Positions 7,864 through 14,506 of a stretch of 22,016 bases of DNA are shown in pieces (positions within the stretch are counted from its first letter, which is position 1; the number at the start of each line of letters is the position of its first letter). The translations under genes were made by a program, and so were the position numbers. This DNA comes from Streptomyces griseoluteus (GTDB lineage: Bacteria > Actinomycetota > Actinomycetes > Streptomycetales > Streptomycetaceae), in the NCBI GenBank assembly GCA_000717735.1, contig JOBE01000087.1, positions 1-22,016 of the forward strand, written 5' to 3'. The notes beneath the pieces are model-generated. The model made no database searches, was not told the DNA's origin, and was given only the letters and a program-made list of their open reading frames with translations.

Positions 7864-8262
7864 TCAGTCTCGGCTCTCGCGTTCGGCGCGCTCCAGGAAC
7901 GCCCGCGTCGCGGGCATGTCCTTGCCGGGCCTGCCGGGATCGTGCGCCACACGGACGACGACATCGTCGTCGCCGGGCGAGGTGTCGAACGGGTCGTCCA
8001 CGACGATGCCGACGTACTGCTGCATCGCGGCGGCCTGCACCTCAGACAGCGGACGCCCCAGGCCGGCGGCGATGGCGCCCAGCACTTCCGGGGTGATCTT
8101 GATCTGGTGCCCTTGTACGAGGTTGCCCGCCGTGCTCTTGCTGATGGTTGTCCCGCTCGCGGGGTCCACGGCTCGCTGGGCGAAAGCCCGGACCGTGAGC
8201 GGCCGACCCTCGCCCACGTGCTCCTGCACGAGGCGCGTCAGCGCGTCAGCCTGATCCGGCAT
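7864..8262 (-). CDS. HTH transcriptional regulator, candidate element repressor
   Basis: A 132-residue XRE-like helix-turn-helix protein. Residues about 20-75 hold the helices: TVRAFAQRAV, then TTISKSTAGNLVQGHQ as probable turn and recognition helix, then ITPEVLGAIAAGLGRPLSEV. The C-terminal half is acidic (DDPFDTSPGDDDVVV) and ends in an Arg/Glu-rich helix. It reads leftward, divergent from the early operon, with the operator-like sites 8365-8505 between them, the arrangement of an element master repressor. I chose the ATG at 8262 because AAGGAAAGGG lies 6 nt upstream. An in-frame ATG at 8283 would add seven residues and has a weaker site. Its role as repressor is inferred from position. Confidence 0.8.
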   Translation of the reverse strand: MPDQADALTRLVQEHVGEGRPLTVRAFAQRAVDPASGTTISKSTAGNLVQGHQIKITPEVLGAIAAGLGRPLSEVQAAAMQQYVGIVVDDPFDTSPGDDDVVVRVAHDPGRPGKDMPATRAFLERAERESRD

Positions 8263-8364
8263 AAGAAGCCCTTTCCTTGCCATGTGTCCACGCTGTCCCC
8301 GTAGGAACAGACGAAACATCCTGATAGGGCGGCACTAAGGCAACCCTTCCCTGTGGACACTCAT

Positions 8365-8382
8365 TGTCCACGACCTTGGACA
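8365..8382 (+). promoter_or_regulatory. Operator-like site 1 (TGTCCACG-N4-TGGACA)
   Basis: TGTCCACGACCTTGGACA is an inverted repeat of TGTCCA/TGGACA with a 6-bp centre. It overlaps a second inverted repeat, GTGGACA-N5-TGTCCAC (8353-8371). It lies about 100 bp before the leftward repressor start. TTGTCCACG at 8364-8372 also resembles a Streptomyces DnaA box (TTGTCCACA), so that is an alternative reading. A half-site TGTCCACG also occurs at 8285-8292. Confidence 0.6.
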
Positions 8383-8441
8383 GAATCGGCTACGCGGGGT
8401 CCAGAGAATGGCGTGTTGTTTGCCAAATCCCCACACCGTCA

Positions 8442-8459
8442 TGTCCACGTTCCTGGACA
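8442..8459 (+). promoter_or_regulatory. Operator-like site 2 (TGTCCACG-N4-TGGACA)
   Basis: TGTCCACGTTCCTGGACA matches site 1 at 15 of 18 positions and the reverse complement of site 3 at 16 of 18. It lies in the divergent control region, 77 bp centre-to-centre from site 1. Confidence 0.65.
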
Positions 8460-8487
8460 AGCTCTGTCCTATGTGTGAGAGTGGAGG

Positions 8488-8505
8488 CGTCCAGAAACGT
8501 GGACA
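8488..8505 (-). promoter_or_regulatory. Operator-like site 3, inverted copy
   Basis: On the minus strand the site reads TGTCCACGTTTCTGGACG. It ends 15 bp before the GTG at 8521, just ahead of the ribosome site GGAG, so a protein bound here would block the early operon. Centre-to-centre distance to site 2 is 46 bp. Confidence 0.65.
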
Positions 8506-8520
8506 GAGGGACGGAGAACC

Positions 8521-8931
8521 GTGGCCAAGCGCTACCGACTGCACGCCGGTGACCTGCTCCGAAGGCTGCTCGACAGCCCGAAGGACGGCGAGCCGGGGAG
8601 CGTGCGCGAGCTGGCAGCACACGCCGGACTGAGCAAGAGCAAGGTGCAGGCCCTCGTAGACGAGGATCGGCCCACCGTCTCGGGCGAGGAAGCGAAACGA
8701 GTGGCCCGGGCCTACGACCTAGTGCCACGCGCCCTGTTCCATCCTCTGTCCACATCCATGGACATGGACGCTGACCCGATAACCCGAAAGGAGACACCCG
8801 GTGAACTCGGACATGACCCCCGCCGAGCGCTCGCTGAGGGCGACCCTCGCCTCGCAGATCAGCTGGGCGAACACACTCGACCCGCAGTCGAGGACGGCGA
8901 AGGCCCGAGCCGCGGCAGCCGGCCGCTTTGA
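8521..8931 (+). CDS. HTH DNA-binding protein, first gene of early operon
   Basis: A 136-residue frame starting with GTG at 8521 and a good ribosome site (GGACGGAG, 7-nt gap). Residues 1-75 form a lambda-repressor-like HTH domain: AGDLLRRLLDS, SVRELAAHAG, LSKSKVQALVDED, SGEEAKRVARAYDL. It faces the leftward HTH regulator across the operators, like the Cro-type or early activator partner of a repressor. Residues beyond about 80 are low-complexity and run 131 bp into the next gene in another frame, which is unusual for this operon where overlaps are four bases. The tail may simply be run-on translation, or the stop may have been lost by a shift. The DNA-binding role is well supported; the regulatory direction is inferred. 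Confidence 0.75.
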   Translation: MAKRYRLHAGDLLRRLLDSPKDGEPGSVRELAAHAGLSKSKVQALVDEDRPTVSGEEAKRVARAYDLVPRALFHPLSTSMDMDADPITRKETPGELGHDPRRALAEGDPRLADQLGEHTRPAVEDGEGPSRGSRPL

Positions 8932-9076
8932 AAAGCAGGCCCGCGAGATGCACCCCCGCGCCACGGACGAGCAGATCGCCCGCGTCGCCGCTCAGCTCCG
9001 CTCGGCCCACGCGACCCGCATGGCGCTCGCCTCCGCAAAGGCGCGACGGGTCAAGGCCGGCCTGAAGGCCGCCTGA
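8801..9076 (+). CDS. Small helical protein of unknown function
   Basis: A 91-residue Ala/Arg-rich helical protein beginning at GTG 8801 with a strong ribosome site (GAAAGGAG, 7-nt gap). It opens MNSDMTPAERSLRATLASQI and ends in a basic helix (ALASAKARRVKAGLKAA). Proteins of this kind are common in the early regions of actinobacterial phages and integrated elements, but no function is known to me. Its start lies well inside the preceding HTH frame. The strong ribosome site and the coherent amphipathic sequence make this frame real. The basic C terminus could contact nucleic acid, but that is a guess. Confidence 0.78.
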   Translation: MNSDMTPAERSLRATLASQISWANTLDPQSRTAKARAAAAGRFEKQAREMHPRATDEQIARVAAQLRSAHATRMALASAKARRVKAGLKAA

Positions 9077-9161
9077 CCGCATGAAAACGGGGCCGTCCGG
9101 ACCCTGGCCGGTCCGCAACAGCCCCTCCGGAATCCCTCAAGACCAACGAATCGAGGAACCC

Positions 9162-9263
9162 GTGAGCATCACCCTACCCACCAACTTCCCCACCGGGGAC
9201 CGGCGCACCATCCGCGTCGTGTTCACCCCGACGCCGAAGCGCACCCCCGGCGGTGCCGCATGA
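9162..9263 (+). CDS. Very small ORF (33 residues), coupled to the next gene
   Basis: A 33-residue frame from GTG 9162 (GAGG, 5-nt gap) ending in an ATGA overlap with the next gene. The same frame is open back to ATG 9081, giving 60 residues. The product has Thr/Pro/Arg-rich ends around a beta-like centre (TIRVVFTP). It may be a true microprotein or a leader whose translation feeds the following gene. No function can be assigned. Confidence 0.5.
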   Translation: MSITLPTNFPTGDRRTIRVVFTPTPKRTPGGAA

Positions 9264-9892
9264 ACGCCCGCGAGGAGCGGCTGTTGACGCCGCAGACGAT
9301 CGCCGCTGTCGACCAGTGGCTTGACGACGCGGACGTGTTCGCCAAGGGGTACTGGCAGTACGTAGATGGGCAGCTGGTCACGGTTGGCCTGAGGATCGGC
9401 CAGGACTGGACCAAGGTCGTCGCGTTCTTCGGTGACACGGTCGTCCGCCACGAGGACGGGTCGCACACGGTGCTGTCGGCGAAGGACGCGGCGGAGCTGG
9501 CCCGTCTGCGCCAGGAGCGGCACGAGACGAACGAGGCCCTGTCCGACGCGGCCGTACAGCTGCGGGCCCAGCGGGACCGGATCGCCGGGCTGGAGGCCGC
9601 CGCCGAGAAGGTCGCCAGGTTCTGCGCCAAGCGCGCGGAGTACGTCCGCAACGCGCGGGACTACCACCCGGGCGGCGACGCGGACTACTGGCGCTGGAAC
9701 GGCCACGCCGAGGCTCGCCGTCAGCTGTCGCAGCTCCTCGGCCTGCCGGTCGCCTGGCCCGCCGAGGACGCGACCGAGGGCGAGTTGTCCGAGCAGCGGC
9801 ACCTCGTCGACCCGCTCGACCACGCCTTCGAGGCCCTCGCCCCGCGCGGCCTGCCCACTGTGCCGCAGCAGCTGGACCGGAGGGCGACGTGA
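9260..9892 (+). CDS. Conserved-looking early protein with coiled coil, unknown function
   Basis: A 210-residue protein. Residues 1-65 look like a small alpha/beta domain (TIAAVDQWLDDADVFAKGYW). Residues about 73-120 (AAELARLRQERHETNEALSD, then QLRAQRDRIAGLEAAAEKVA) form a clear coiled coil. The remainder is mixed, with DYWRWNGHAEARRQL and a Pro-rich tail. It begins at ATG 9260, overlapping the preceding stop by four bases, and ends in a GTGA overlap with the next gene, so it belongs to the coupled early operon. The coiled coil suggests an oligomeric or adaptor protein. I do not recognise the family. Confidence 0.82.
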   Translation: MNAREERLLTPQTIAAVDQWLDDADVFAKGYWQYVDGQLVTVGLRIGQDWTKVVAFFGDTVVRHEDGSHTVLSAKDAAELARLRQERHETNEALSDAAVQLRAQRDRIAGLEAAAEKVARFCAKRAEYVRNARDYHPGGDADYWRWNGHAEARRQLSQLLGLPVAWPAEDATEGELSEQRHLVDPLDHAFEALAPRGLPTVPQQLDRRAT

Positions 9893-10137
9893 GCACCGCT
9901 GTCGTCGCCGTCGACGAGGAGGCACGTCTCCGCCTCCTCCGGTGGGCCGCCAGCCAGTGGAAGGGCGAGTGGACCACCCGTCGCGCAACACACCTGTACC
10001 AGGCCCGTTTCGGCCCCGGGGACTGGCGGCGCAAGGCCCGCGGCGACCTCGATCGACTTGCCCAGCAGGACCTCCTCGTCGAGCACGGCCCCGAGAACCA
10101 CCGGTACTTCACCTTCAACACCTGGAGCAACCTGTGA
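9889..10137 (+). CDS. Small winged-helix-like protein
   Basis: An 82-residue protein, start GTG 9889 in a GTGA overlap with the upstream stop. The pattern is helix (EEARLRLLRWAASQW), helix-turn-helix (WTTRRATHLYQARFG, then DWRRKARGDLDRLAQQDLL) and a beta-hairpin-like wing (VEHGPENHRYFTF), fitting a compact winged-helix DNA-binding domain. It sits immediately upstream of the nuclease gene with another four-base overlap. A regulatory or accessory DNA-binding role is inferred from fold only. Confidence 0.75.
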   Translation: MSTAVVAVDEEARLRLLRWAASQWKGEWTTRRATHLYQARFGPGDWRRKARGDLDRLAQQDLLVEHGPENHRYFTFNTWSNL

Positions 10138-10949
10138 TCGCCACCGGAAGCGACGACATTGGCGCCGCGCTCGCCGAACGCGTCGGCGGACTCATCGTCG
10201 ACGCGGCGAACAACGCCCCGCGGTCGCTGCAGAAGCGCATCGGCCCGTCCGAGGTCGGTGACCCGTGCGAGCGGAAGCTGACGTACAAGGTCCTCGACTG
10301 GCCCGAGACCGCCACCGGGGGCGACCCGATCGCGTCCGTCCTCGGCACCGGGTTCCACGCGTGGATGGAGGAGGCGTTCGCCGCACGGCAGACCGCCCTC
10401 GCCGACGGGCGGCCCCGGTACAAGGTCGAGGAGCGGATCACCGTCCGCGACAGCCCCATCGAGACGGCCAAGCTCACCGGCAGCTCGGACCTGTACGACC
10501 GGGCCACCGGGACCGTCTTCGACTGGAAGCTCGTCGGCGTATCCACGATGGACAACTACCGGCGCAAGGGCCCCGGGCCGCAGTACCGCATCCAGGCCCA
10601 CCTGTACGGCCTCGGCCAGGAGAACGCCGGCGAGACCCCGCAGCGTGTCGCCATCGTCTTCGTCGGCCGCTACCACGAACTCCGCGTCCACGTCTGGACC
10701 GAGCCCTACCAGCGGCAGATCGCCCTCGACGCGCTGGAACGCCTGGACCGCATCCGCGACCACGTCACCGCGCCCAGTGCGGGCCTCGCCAACTACGACC
10801 ACACCTGGTGGTCCCAGATCCCCACGAGCGAGCAGGCCAAGTGCCGCTTCTGCCCGTGGCTCACCCCGGGGTCGACCGACTTCACCGTCGGCTGTCCCGG
10901 CATCACCACCAGCCGCCCCGGCGCATCCCTCGAAGCACTCATTGCCTGA
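10134..10949 (+). CDS. Cas4/RecB-like PD-(D/E)XK exonuclease with Fe-S cysteines
   Basis: A 271-residue nuclease. RecB-type residues are His75 (GTGFHAW), Asp119 (TGSSDLYD), Asp130-Trp-Lys132 (FDWKLV) and the Q-x3-Y box Gln154/Tyr158 (IQAHLYG). Four cysteines are placed as in Cas4/AddB iron-sulfur nucleases: Cys45 (DPCERK) near the start, and Cys237, Cys240 and Cys254 near the end (CRFCPW...GCPG). Such enzymes resect DNA ends; phage versions pair with a single-strand annealing or binding protein, and a candidate follows directly. The GTG at 10134 overlaps the previous stop by four bases, which fixes the start although the frame is open further upstream. No Cas1/Cas2 or CRISPR repeat is present, so this is a replication/recombination nuclease, not an adaptation gene. 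Confidence 0.87.
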   Translation: MIATGSDDIGAALAERVGGLIVDAANNAPRSLQKRIGPSEVGDPCERKLTYKVLDWPETATGGDPIASVLGTGFHAWMEEAFAARQTALADGRPRYKVEERITVRDSPIETAKLTGSSDLYDRATGTVFDWKLVGVSTMDNYRRKGPGPQYRIQAHLYGLGQENAGETPQRVAIVFVGRYHELRVHVWTEPYQRQIALDALERLDRIRDHVTAPSAGLANYDHTWWSQIPTSEQAKCRFCPWLTPGSTDFTVGCPGITTSRPGASLEALIA

Positions 10950-10970
10950 CCACCAGCACAGGAGTACACC

Positions 10971-11642
10971 GTGACCACACCCCCGCAGTCGCACCAGGCA
11001 CCGAACGCCGACGACTTCCTCATGGGCGGAGGCGGCGCCCCCACCGCCAAGTTCCCCACCCCGGGAACCGTCGTGAGCGGACGCATCACGCAGAAGCCCA
11101 CCGTCGAGCAGCAGCGTGACATCAAGACCGGCGACGCCAAGTTCTGGTCCGACGGCAACCCGATGATGCAGCTCGTCGTCACCGTCCAGACGGACCTCCG
11201 CGACCCGTCCATCGACGAGGACGACGGCCGGCGCCGCCTCTTCGTCAAGGGCGTCATGAAGAACGCCATCGCCGACGCCGTCCGCAACGCTGGTGCCCGC
11301 GGCCTCGAGGTCGGCGGCACCCTCGCCGTCACCTACACCCACGACGGGATCGCCAAGGAGCGGGGCATGTCCCCGCCGAAGCAGTACACCGCGACGTACA
11401 CCGCCGCCGCGCAGGCCGCGCTCCACACCCCCGACCCGGGGACGGCGGTCCCTCCTACGACACCGCAGCCCTACATGCCCGCATCTGGCACGCCAGCGCC
11501 CGCTGCGACGGGAGTTGCAGCGGGTTCCCACGGCCTTAACCCGCAGCAGTACGCGGCCGCGCAGCAGAACCCCGCGACGCAGGCCCTCCTCCAGCAGCAG
11601 CAGGCGCAGGCCGCCAGCGCCGCCGCGCCGCCCCCGTTCTAG
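10971..11642 (+). CDS. Putative ssDNA-binding / replication accessory protein
   Basis: A 223-residue protein from GTG 10971 with ribosome site CAGGAG, 6-7 nt upstream. Residues about 30-150 are beta-rich and OB-fold-like (GTVVSGRITQKPTVEQQ, MMQLVVTVQTDL, RRLFVKGVMKNAI, GLEVGGTLAVTYT). The C-terminal ~75 residues are low-complexity Pro/Ala/Gln (ALLQQQQAQAASAAAPPPF) and end in Phe, a layout reminiscent of Ssb proteins with a disordered tail, although the acidic tip is missing. Its position between a Cas4-like nuclease and the prim-pol helicase supports a single-strand binding or recombination-mediator role. The family is not recognised with certainty; this is inference from layout and context. 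Confidence 0.72.
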   Translation: MTTPPQSHQAPNADDFLMGGGGAPTAKFPTPGTVVSGRITQKPTVEQQRDIKTGDAKFWSDGNPMMQLVVTVQTDLRDPSIDEDDGRRRLFVKGVMKNAIADAVRNAGARGLEVGGTLAVTYTHDGIAKERGMSPPKQYTATYTAAAQAALHTPDPGTAVPPTTPQPYMPASGTPAPAATGVAAGSHGLNPQQYAAAQQNPATQALLQQQQAQAASAAAPPPF

Positions 11643-11656
11643 TCCCACCCCCAGCA

Positions 11657-11703
11657 CCGTCCGGGGCTGCGCGCCCCTCCCCCAGCTCCGCAGCCCCGGA
11701 CGG
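11657..11703. terminator. Strong 15-bp hairpin before the primase gene
   Basis: CCGTCCGGGGCTGCG (11657-11671) pairs perfectly with CGCAGCCCCGGACGG (11689-11703) across a 17-nt loop. It starts 15 nt past the preceding stop and ends about 90 nt before the primase start. No U-tract follows. It may be a terminator, a partial attenuator setting primase level, or an mRNA-stabilising stem. Confidence 0.6.
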
Positions 11704-11795
11704 GCCAACCGCCTCGGCCCCATGGCGTGACGCCGCCGGATCGACTCCGGCCCAAGGCACTGAACCAGACCCGCACGAAGAACAAGGAGCCCACG

Positions 11796-14252
11796 TTGAG
11801 CGACACCATGACCCGCGAGACACCGGTCGACGGTGCTCTGTGGCTCGTGCGTCACGGGTTCGCGGTATTCCCCGTGGACCACCCCGGGCTCGCACAGTGC
11901 GCGGGCATCGGCCTCGGCCACGACCCGGCCACCTGCACCGACCGCGGCAAGCACCCCAGCGTTGCGTTCACCCGCGGCTACACCCTCGACGAGCAGCAGG
12001 TCCAGCGCGACATCGGCAAGCAGCTGCGCAACGTTGGCGTCGCCATCGGCGCCAGCCCCGGCCCCCTCGGACAGCAGCTCCTCGTCATCGACAGCGACCG
12101 CCCCGGCGCCATCGAGGACGCCGCGCGAAAGCTCGGGCACGAGCACACCACAACGATGCGGGTCACCACCGCCAAGGGCTACCACGACTACTACTGGGCG
12201 CCCCCCGGAATGAAGGTCGGCAACGGACTCGGCTCCCTCAAGGGCGTCTTCGACGGAGACGTCCGCGGCTCCCGCGGCTACGTCATCGGCCCCGGATCCG
12301 TCCACGCCAGCGGCATCGTCTACGAACTCGCCAACCCCGAGCAGCCCCCGGTCGACGCGCCCGAGTGGCTCCTCACCGCGCTAACGACGAAGCCCGCAGC
12401 CGCCCCCGCGCCCACCGTCGGCCCGACCGTGCCCATCTCCACCGACCGGCTGGACCGCTACACCCGCCGCGTCGTCGACGACGAATGCCAGGCCATCGCC
12501 CGCGCCGCCGATGGGGAGCAGAACAACCAGATCAACACCTCCTCGTTCAACCTCGGCACCCTCGTCGGCGCCGGGGCGCTCACCGAGGGCGAGGCCCGTG
12601 AGCACCTCCTCGCCGCAGCCCGCGCCGGCGGACACCCCGAGGGCCGCGCAATCGGAACCATCCACTCCGGGCTCACCGCAGGCATCGCCCACCCGCGCAA
12701 CCCGTGGCCCCCAGTGGCGCGGGAGCGGCACAGCGACTTCAGCACGCTGGTCCCCCGGCAGCCCTCCGCGCCTGCGCCGGCCGTGGCATGGGTCGCCCCG
12801 GTGGAGACCGTCGTACCGCTGCCCTCCCCGATGCCCGCGCGCGAGTGGGACGACATCGGCAACGCGCAGCGTGTCGTCGACCGGTTCGGCACCGAGGTGC
12901 GCTGGATCTCCGACACCGAGCAGTGGGCCACCTACAACGGGGGACGCTGGTCCTTCAAGGGCGCCAACACCGCTGTGTGGACCCGCGTCATCGCAACGAT
13001 CGATTCGCTTACCGACGAGGCCGCGAACTACAGCAACGAACCTCCCGTGTTCGAGGCTGGCAGTAAGCCGACGAAGGAAGAGCAGCTGTCCGAGCTGGAG
13101 AAGTTCCAGCGGTGGGCCAGGCAGCAACGCATGCGCCCGAAGCTGGCCGCGGCCCGCGAAGTCCTCCAGGCCCACCCGGCGCTGCACGTCCACATGGACC
13201 ACTTCGACCGGCCCGAAATGCTCCTCAACGTGGCCAACGGCGTCGTCGACCTGACAACCGGCGAACTCCGGCCGCACGACCGCGGCCTGTACCTGATGCA
13301 GCAGTCTCCCATCGCCTTCGACCCGGCGGCCCGCGCCCCGATGTGGATGGACTTCCTCGCCTCGGTCATGCCCGACGAGGAGCGGCAGGCGTACCTCGCC
13401 CGCGTCGTCGGCTACACCCTGACCGGGTCGACGCAGGAGCAGGCCATGTTCATCCACCACGGTGACGGCCAGAACGGCAAGGGCGTGTTCATGCGCGTCC
13501 TCATGGAACTCCTCGGGGACTACGCACAGTCCGTGCCGCGCAGCACCCTCCTTGCGAAGCAGAGCGAAGGGATCCCCAACGACGTCGCCCGCATGGTCGG
13601 CAAGCGGCTCCTCGCCACCACGGAAACGTCCGCCGGGAAGCGCCTCGACGACGAGCTGGTCAAGCAGCTCACCGGCGAGGACACGATGAGCGCACGGTTC
13701 ATGCGCGCCGAGTACTTCGACTTCCGTCCCGTCGGAAAGATCCATCTGGCGACGAACTACCTGCCCAACGTCGGCGGCGGTCACGGCATCGCCCGCCGGT
13801 TGCAGGACATCGGATGGGACGTGACGGTCCCCCCGGGCAAGCGGGTCCCGAAGCTCGACGAGAAGATCATGGCGCGGGAGGCTGCAGGCGTCCTCAACTG
13901 GGCCATCGCCGGGTGCATCGAGTGGCAGAAGCGTGGCCTCGACGTACCGGACGCTGTGCGCGAGAAGACCCGCGAGCACCTGGCCGGCTCCGACTCGCTA
14001 TCCATCTGGCTCGACGAGGAGACCGTCGAAGTTGAGGACGCGGTCACCGAGACACAGCAGCTGTTCTCGAACTACGCCCTGTGGTGCGAGGGCGCCCGTA
14101 CCCGGCCGATGACGATGACCGCGTTCAAGCTGGCGCTGAAGGAGCGCGGCATCGAATCGGGGAAGCACCCCCGCAGTCGGCGCAGCGTCGTCTTCGGCCG
14201 TCAGCTCGCCCCGTTCGACGGGGTGGCCAGCGCCCCGGGGCGGGGGTGGTGA
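11796..14252 (+). CDS. Prim-pol / SF3 helicase replication protein (RepPP-like)
   Basis: An 818-residue replication protein fusing a primase-polymerase to a helicase. The N-terminal prim-pol domain (about 10-195) has the metal-binding pair Asp99/Asp101 (LLVIDSDRPG), His130 (KGYHDYYW) and VRGSRGYVIGPGS. A linker and D5-type region lead to an SF3 helicase: Walker A GDGQNGKG (556-563), RLLATTET, and the KIHLATNYLP sensor region. It would open the origin and lay primers for autonomous replication of the excised element. RepPP-type initiators of this architecture define one AICE class and also occur in actinophages. I chose the TTG at 11796 because AAGGAG lies exactly 6 nt upstream; GTG 11727 and ATG 11808 are in-frame alternatives. 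The symmetric repeat array starts 13 bp after its stop. Confidence 0.9.
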   Translation: MSDTMTRETPVDGALWLVRHGFAVFPVDHPGLAQCAGIGLGHDPATCTDRGKHPSVAFTRGYTLDEQQVQRDIGKQLRNVGVAIGASPGPLGQQLLVIDSDRPGAIEDAARKLGHEHTTTMRVTTAKGYHDYYWAPPGMKVGNGLGSLKGVFDGDVRGSRGYVIGPGSVHASGIVYELANPEQPPVDAPEWLLTALTTKPAAAPAPTVGPTVPISTDRLDRYTRRVVDDECQAIARAADGEQNNQINTSSFNLGTLVGAGALTEGEAREHLLAAARAGGHPEGRAIGTIHSGLTAGIAHPRNPWPPVARERHSDFSTLVPRQPSAPAPAVAWVAPVETVVPLPSPMPAREWDDIGNAQRVVDRFGTEVRWISDTEQWATYNGGRWSFKGANTAVWTRVIATIDSLTDEAANYSNEPPVFEAGSKPTKEEQLSELEKFQRWARQQRMRPKLAAAREVLQAHPALHVHMDHFDRPEMLLNVANGVVDLTTGELRPHDRGLYLMQQSPIAFDPAARAPMWMDFLASVMPDEERQAYLARVVGYTLTGSTQEQAMFIHHGDGQNGKGVFMRVLMELLGDYAQSVPRSTLLAKQSEGIPNDVARMVGKRLLATTETSAGKRLDDELVKQLTGEDTMSARFMRAEYFDFRPVGKIHLATNYLPNVGGGHGIARRLQDIGWDVTVPPGKRVPKLDEKIMAREAAGVLNWAIAGCIEWQKRGLDVPDAVREKTREHLAGSDSLSIWLDEETVEVEDAVTETQQLFSNYALWCEGARTRPMTMTAFKLALKERGIESGKHPRSRRSVVFGRQLAPFDGVASAPGRGW

Positions 14253-14506
14253 CGGTGACCTTCTGCGAAGGGGTTGCGAAGGGGTTTGCGAAGGGGTCTG
14301 CGAAGGACTTGACCTGCAATGCGAAGGGGTCGAAGGGGTTTGTAGGGAGTAACGCATACAAGCAACACCTTCTCAGCGCTTTCCCTTATGGCTACCGAAT
14401 CTTGCAGAACCCCTTCGACTCCTTCGAAGCCCTGGTCAGCCCCTTCGCGAAGCCCTTCGCAGACCCCTTCGCAACCCCTTCGCACATGGCCGGCGGCCCG
14501 CGATGA
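14249..14506 (+). CDS. Repeat-encoded 85-residue ORF spanning the inverted array
   Basis: The frame starts with GTG 14249, overlapping the primase stop by four bases, and ends in an ATGA overlap with the next gene, as genuine genes in this operon do. Its product is almost wholly built by the DNA repeats: an N-terminal Lys/Gly/Ala block (EGVAKGFAKGSAKD), a unique centre (SNAYKQHLLSAFPYGYRIL) and a C-terminal Pro/Phe/Ala block (SPFAKPFADPFATPSH). I recognise no family. The DNA repeat may be the selected entity, with an open frame kept so ribosomes pass through. Real translation is plausible but unproven. Confidence 0.45.
   Translation: MTVTFCEGVAKGFAKGSAKDLTCNAKGSKGFVGSNAYKQHLLSAFPYGYRILQNPFDSFEALVSPFAKPFADPFATPSHMAGGPR
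14265..14483. repeat. Symmetric iteron-like inverted array, candidate replication origin
   Basis: Six units of GCGAAGGGGT lie at 14265, 14276, 14288, 14300 (degenerate), 14321 and 14330. Six reverse-complement units end at 14483, 14472, 14460, 14448, 14427 and 14418. Every pair is equidistant from base 14374. The two 75-bp arms (14265-14339 and 14409-14483) match at about 62 of 75 positions by hand count. Several spacings are 11-12 bp, one helical turn. The 69-bp centre (14340-14408) is about 48 percent GC, far below its surroundings, as expected for an unwinding element. Position directly behind the replication-protein gene supports an origin bound by that protein. A giant hairpin is also possible. 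Confidence 0.7.

Noticed and set aside
8364..8372. Classifying all TGTCCAC sites in 8285-8505 as a DnaA-box cluster
   Set aside because: Three sites share an 18-bp inverted structure with a conserved TGGACA half and lie between divergent HTH genes; operators explain this better. The DnaA reading is kept only as an alternative.
9432..10949. 505-residue nuclease beginning at 9432
   Set aside because: The first ~230 codons are antisense-like shadow of two coupled genes. The GTG at 10134 in a GTGA overlap is the better start and gives a normal family length.
9378..12305. A 975-codon leftward open frame across the replication genes
   Set aside because: It is low-complexity and antisense to several genes with clear motifs, ribosome sites and four-base overlaps. 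Long antisense frames are usual in high-GC DNA.
14265..14483. CRISPR array
   Set aside because: The units are 10 bp with 1-11 bp gaps and turn over at the centre. CRISPR repeats are longer, all point one way and have 25-40 bp spacers. The Cas4-like gene has no Cas1/Cas2 neighbour.
14081..14506. Frameshifted C-terminal extension of the primase into the repeat region
   Set aside because: The primase frame is intact through its helicase and C-terminal domain and stops normally. The repeat frame has its own GTG in a GTGA overlap, so no shift is required.
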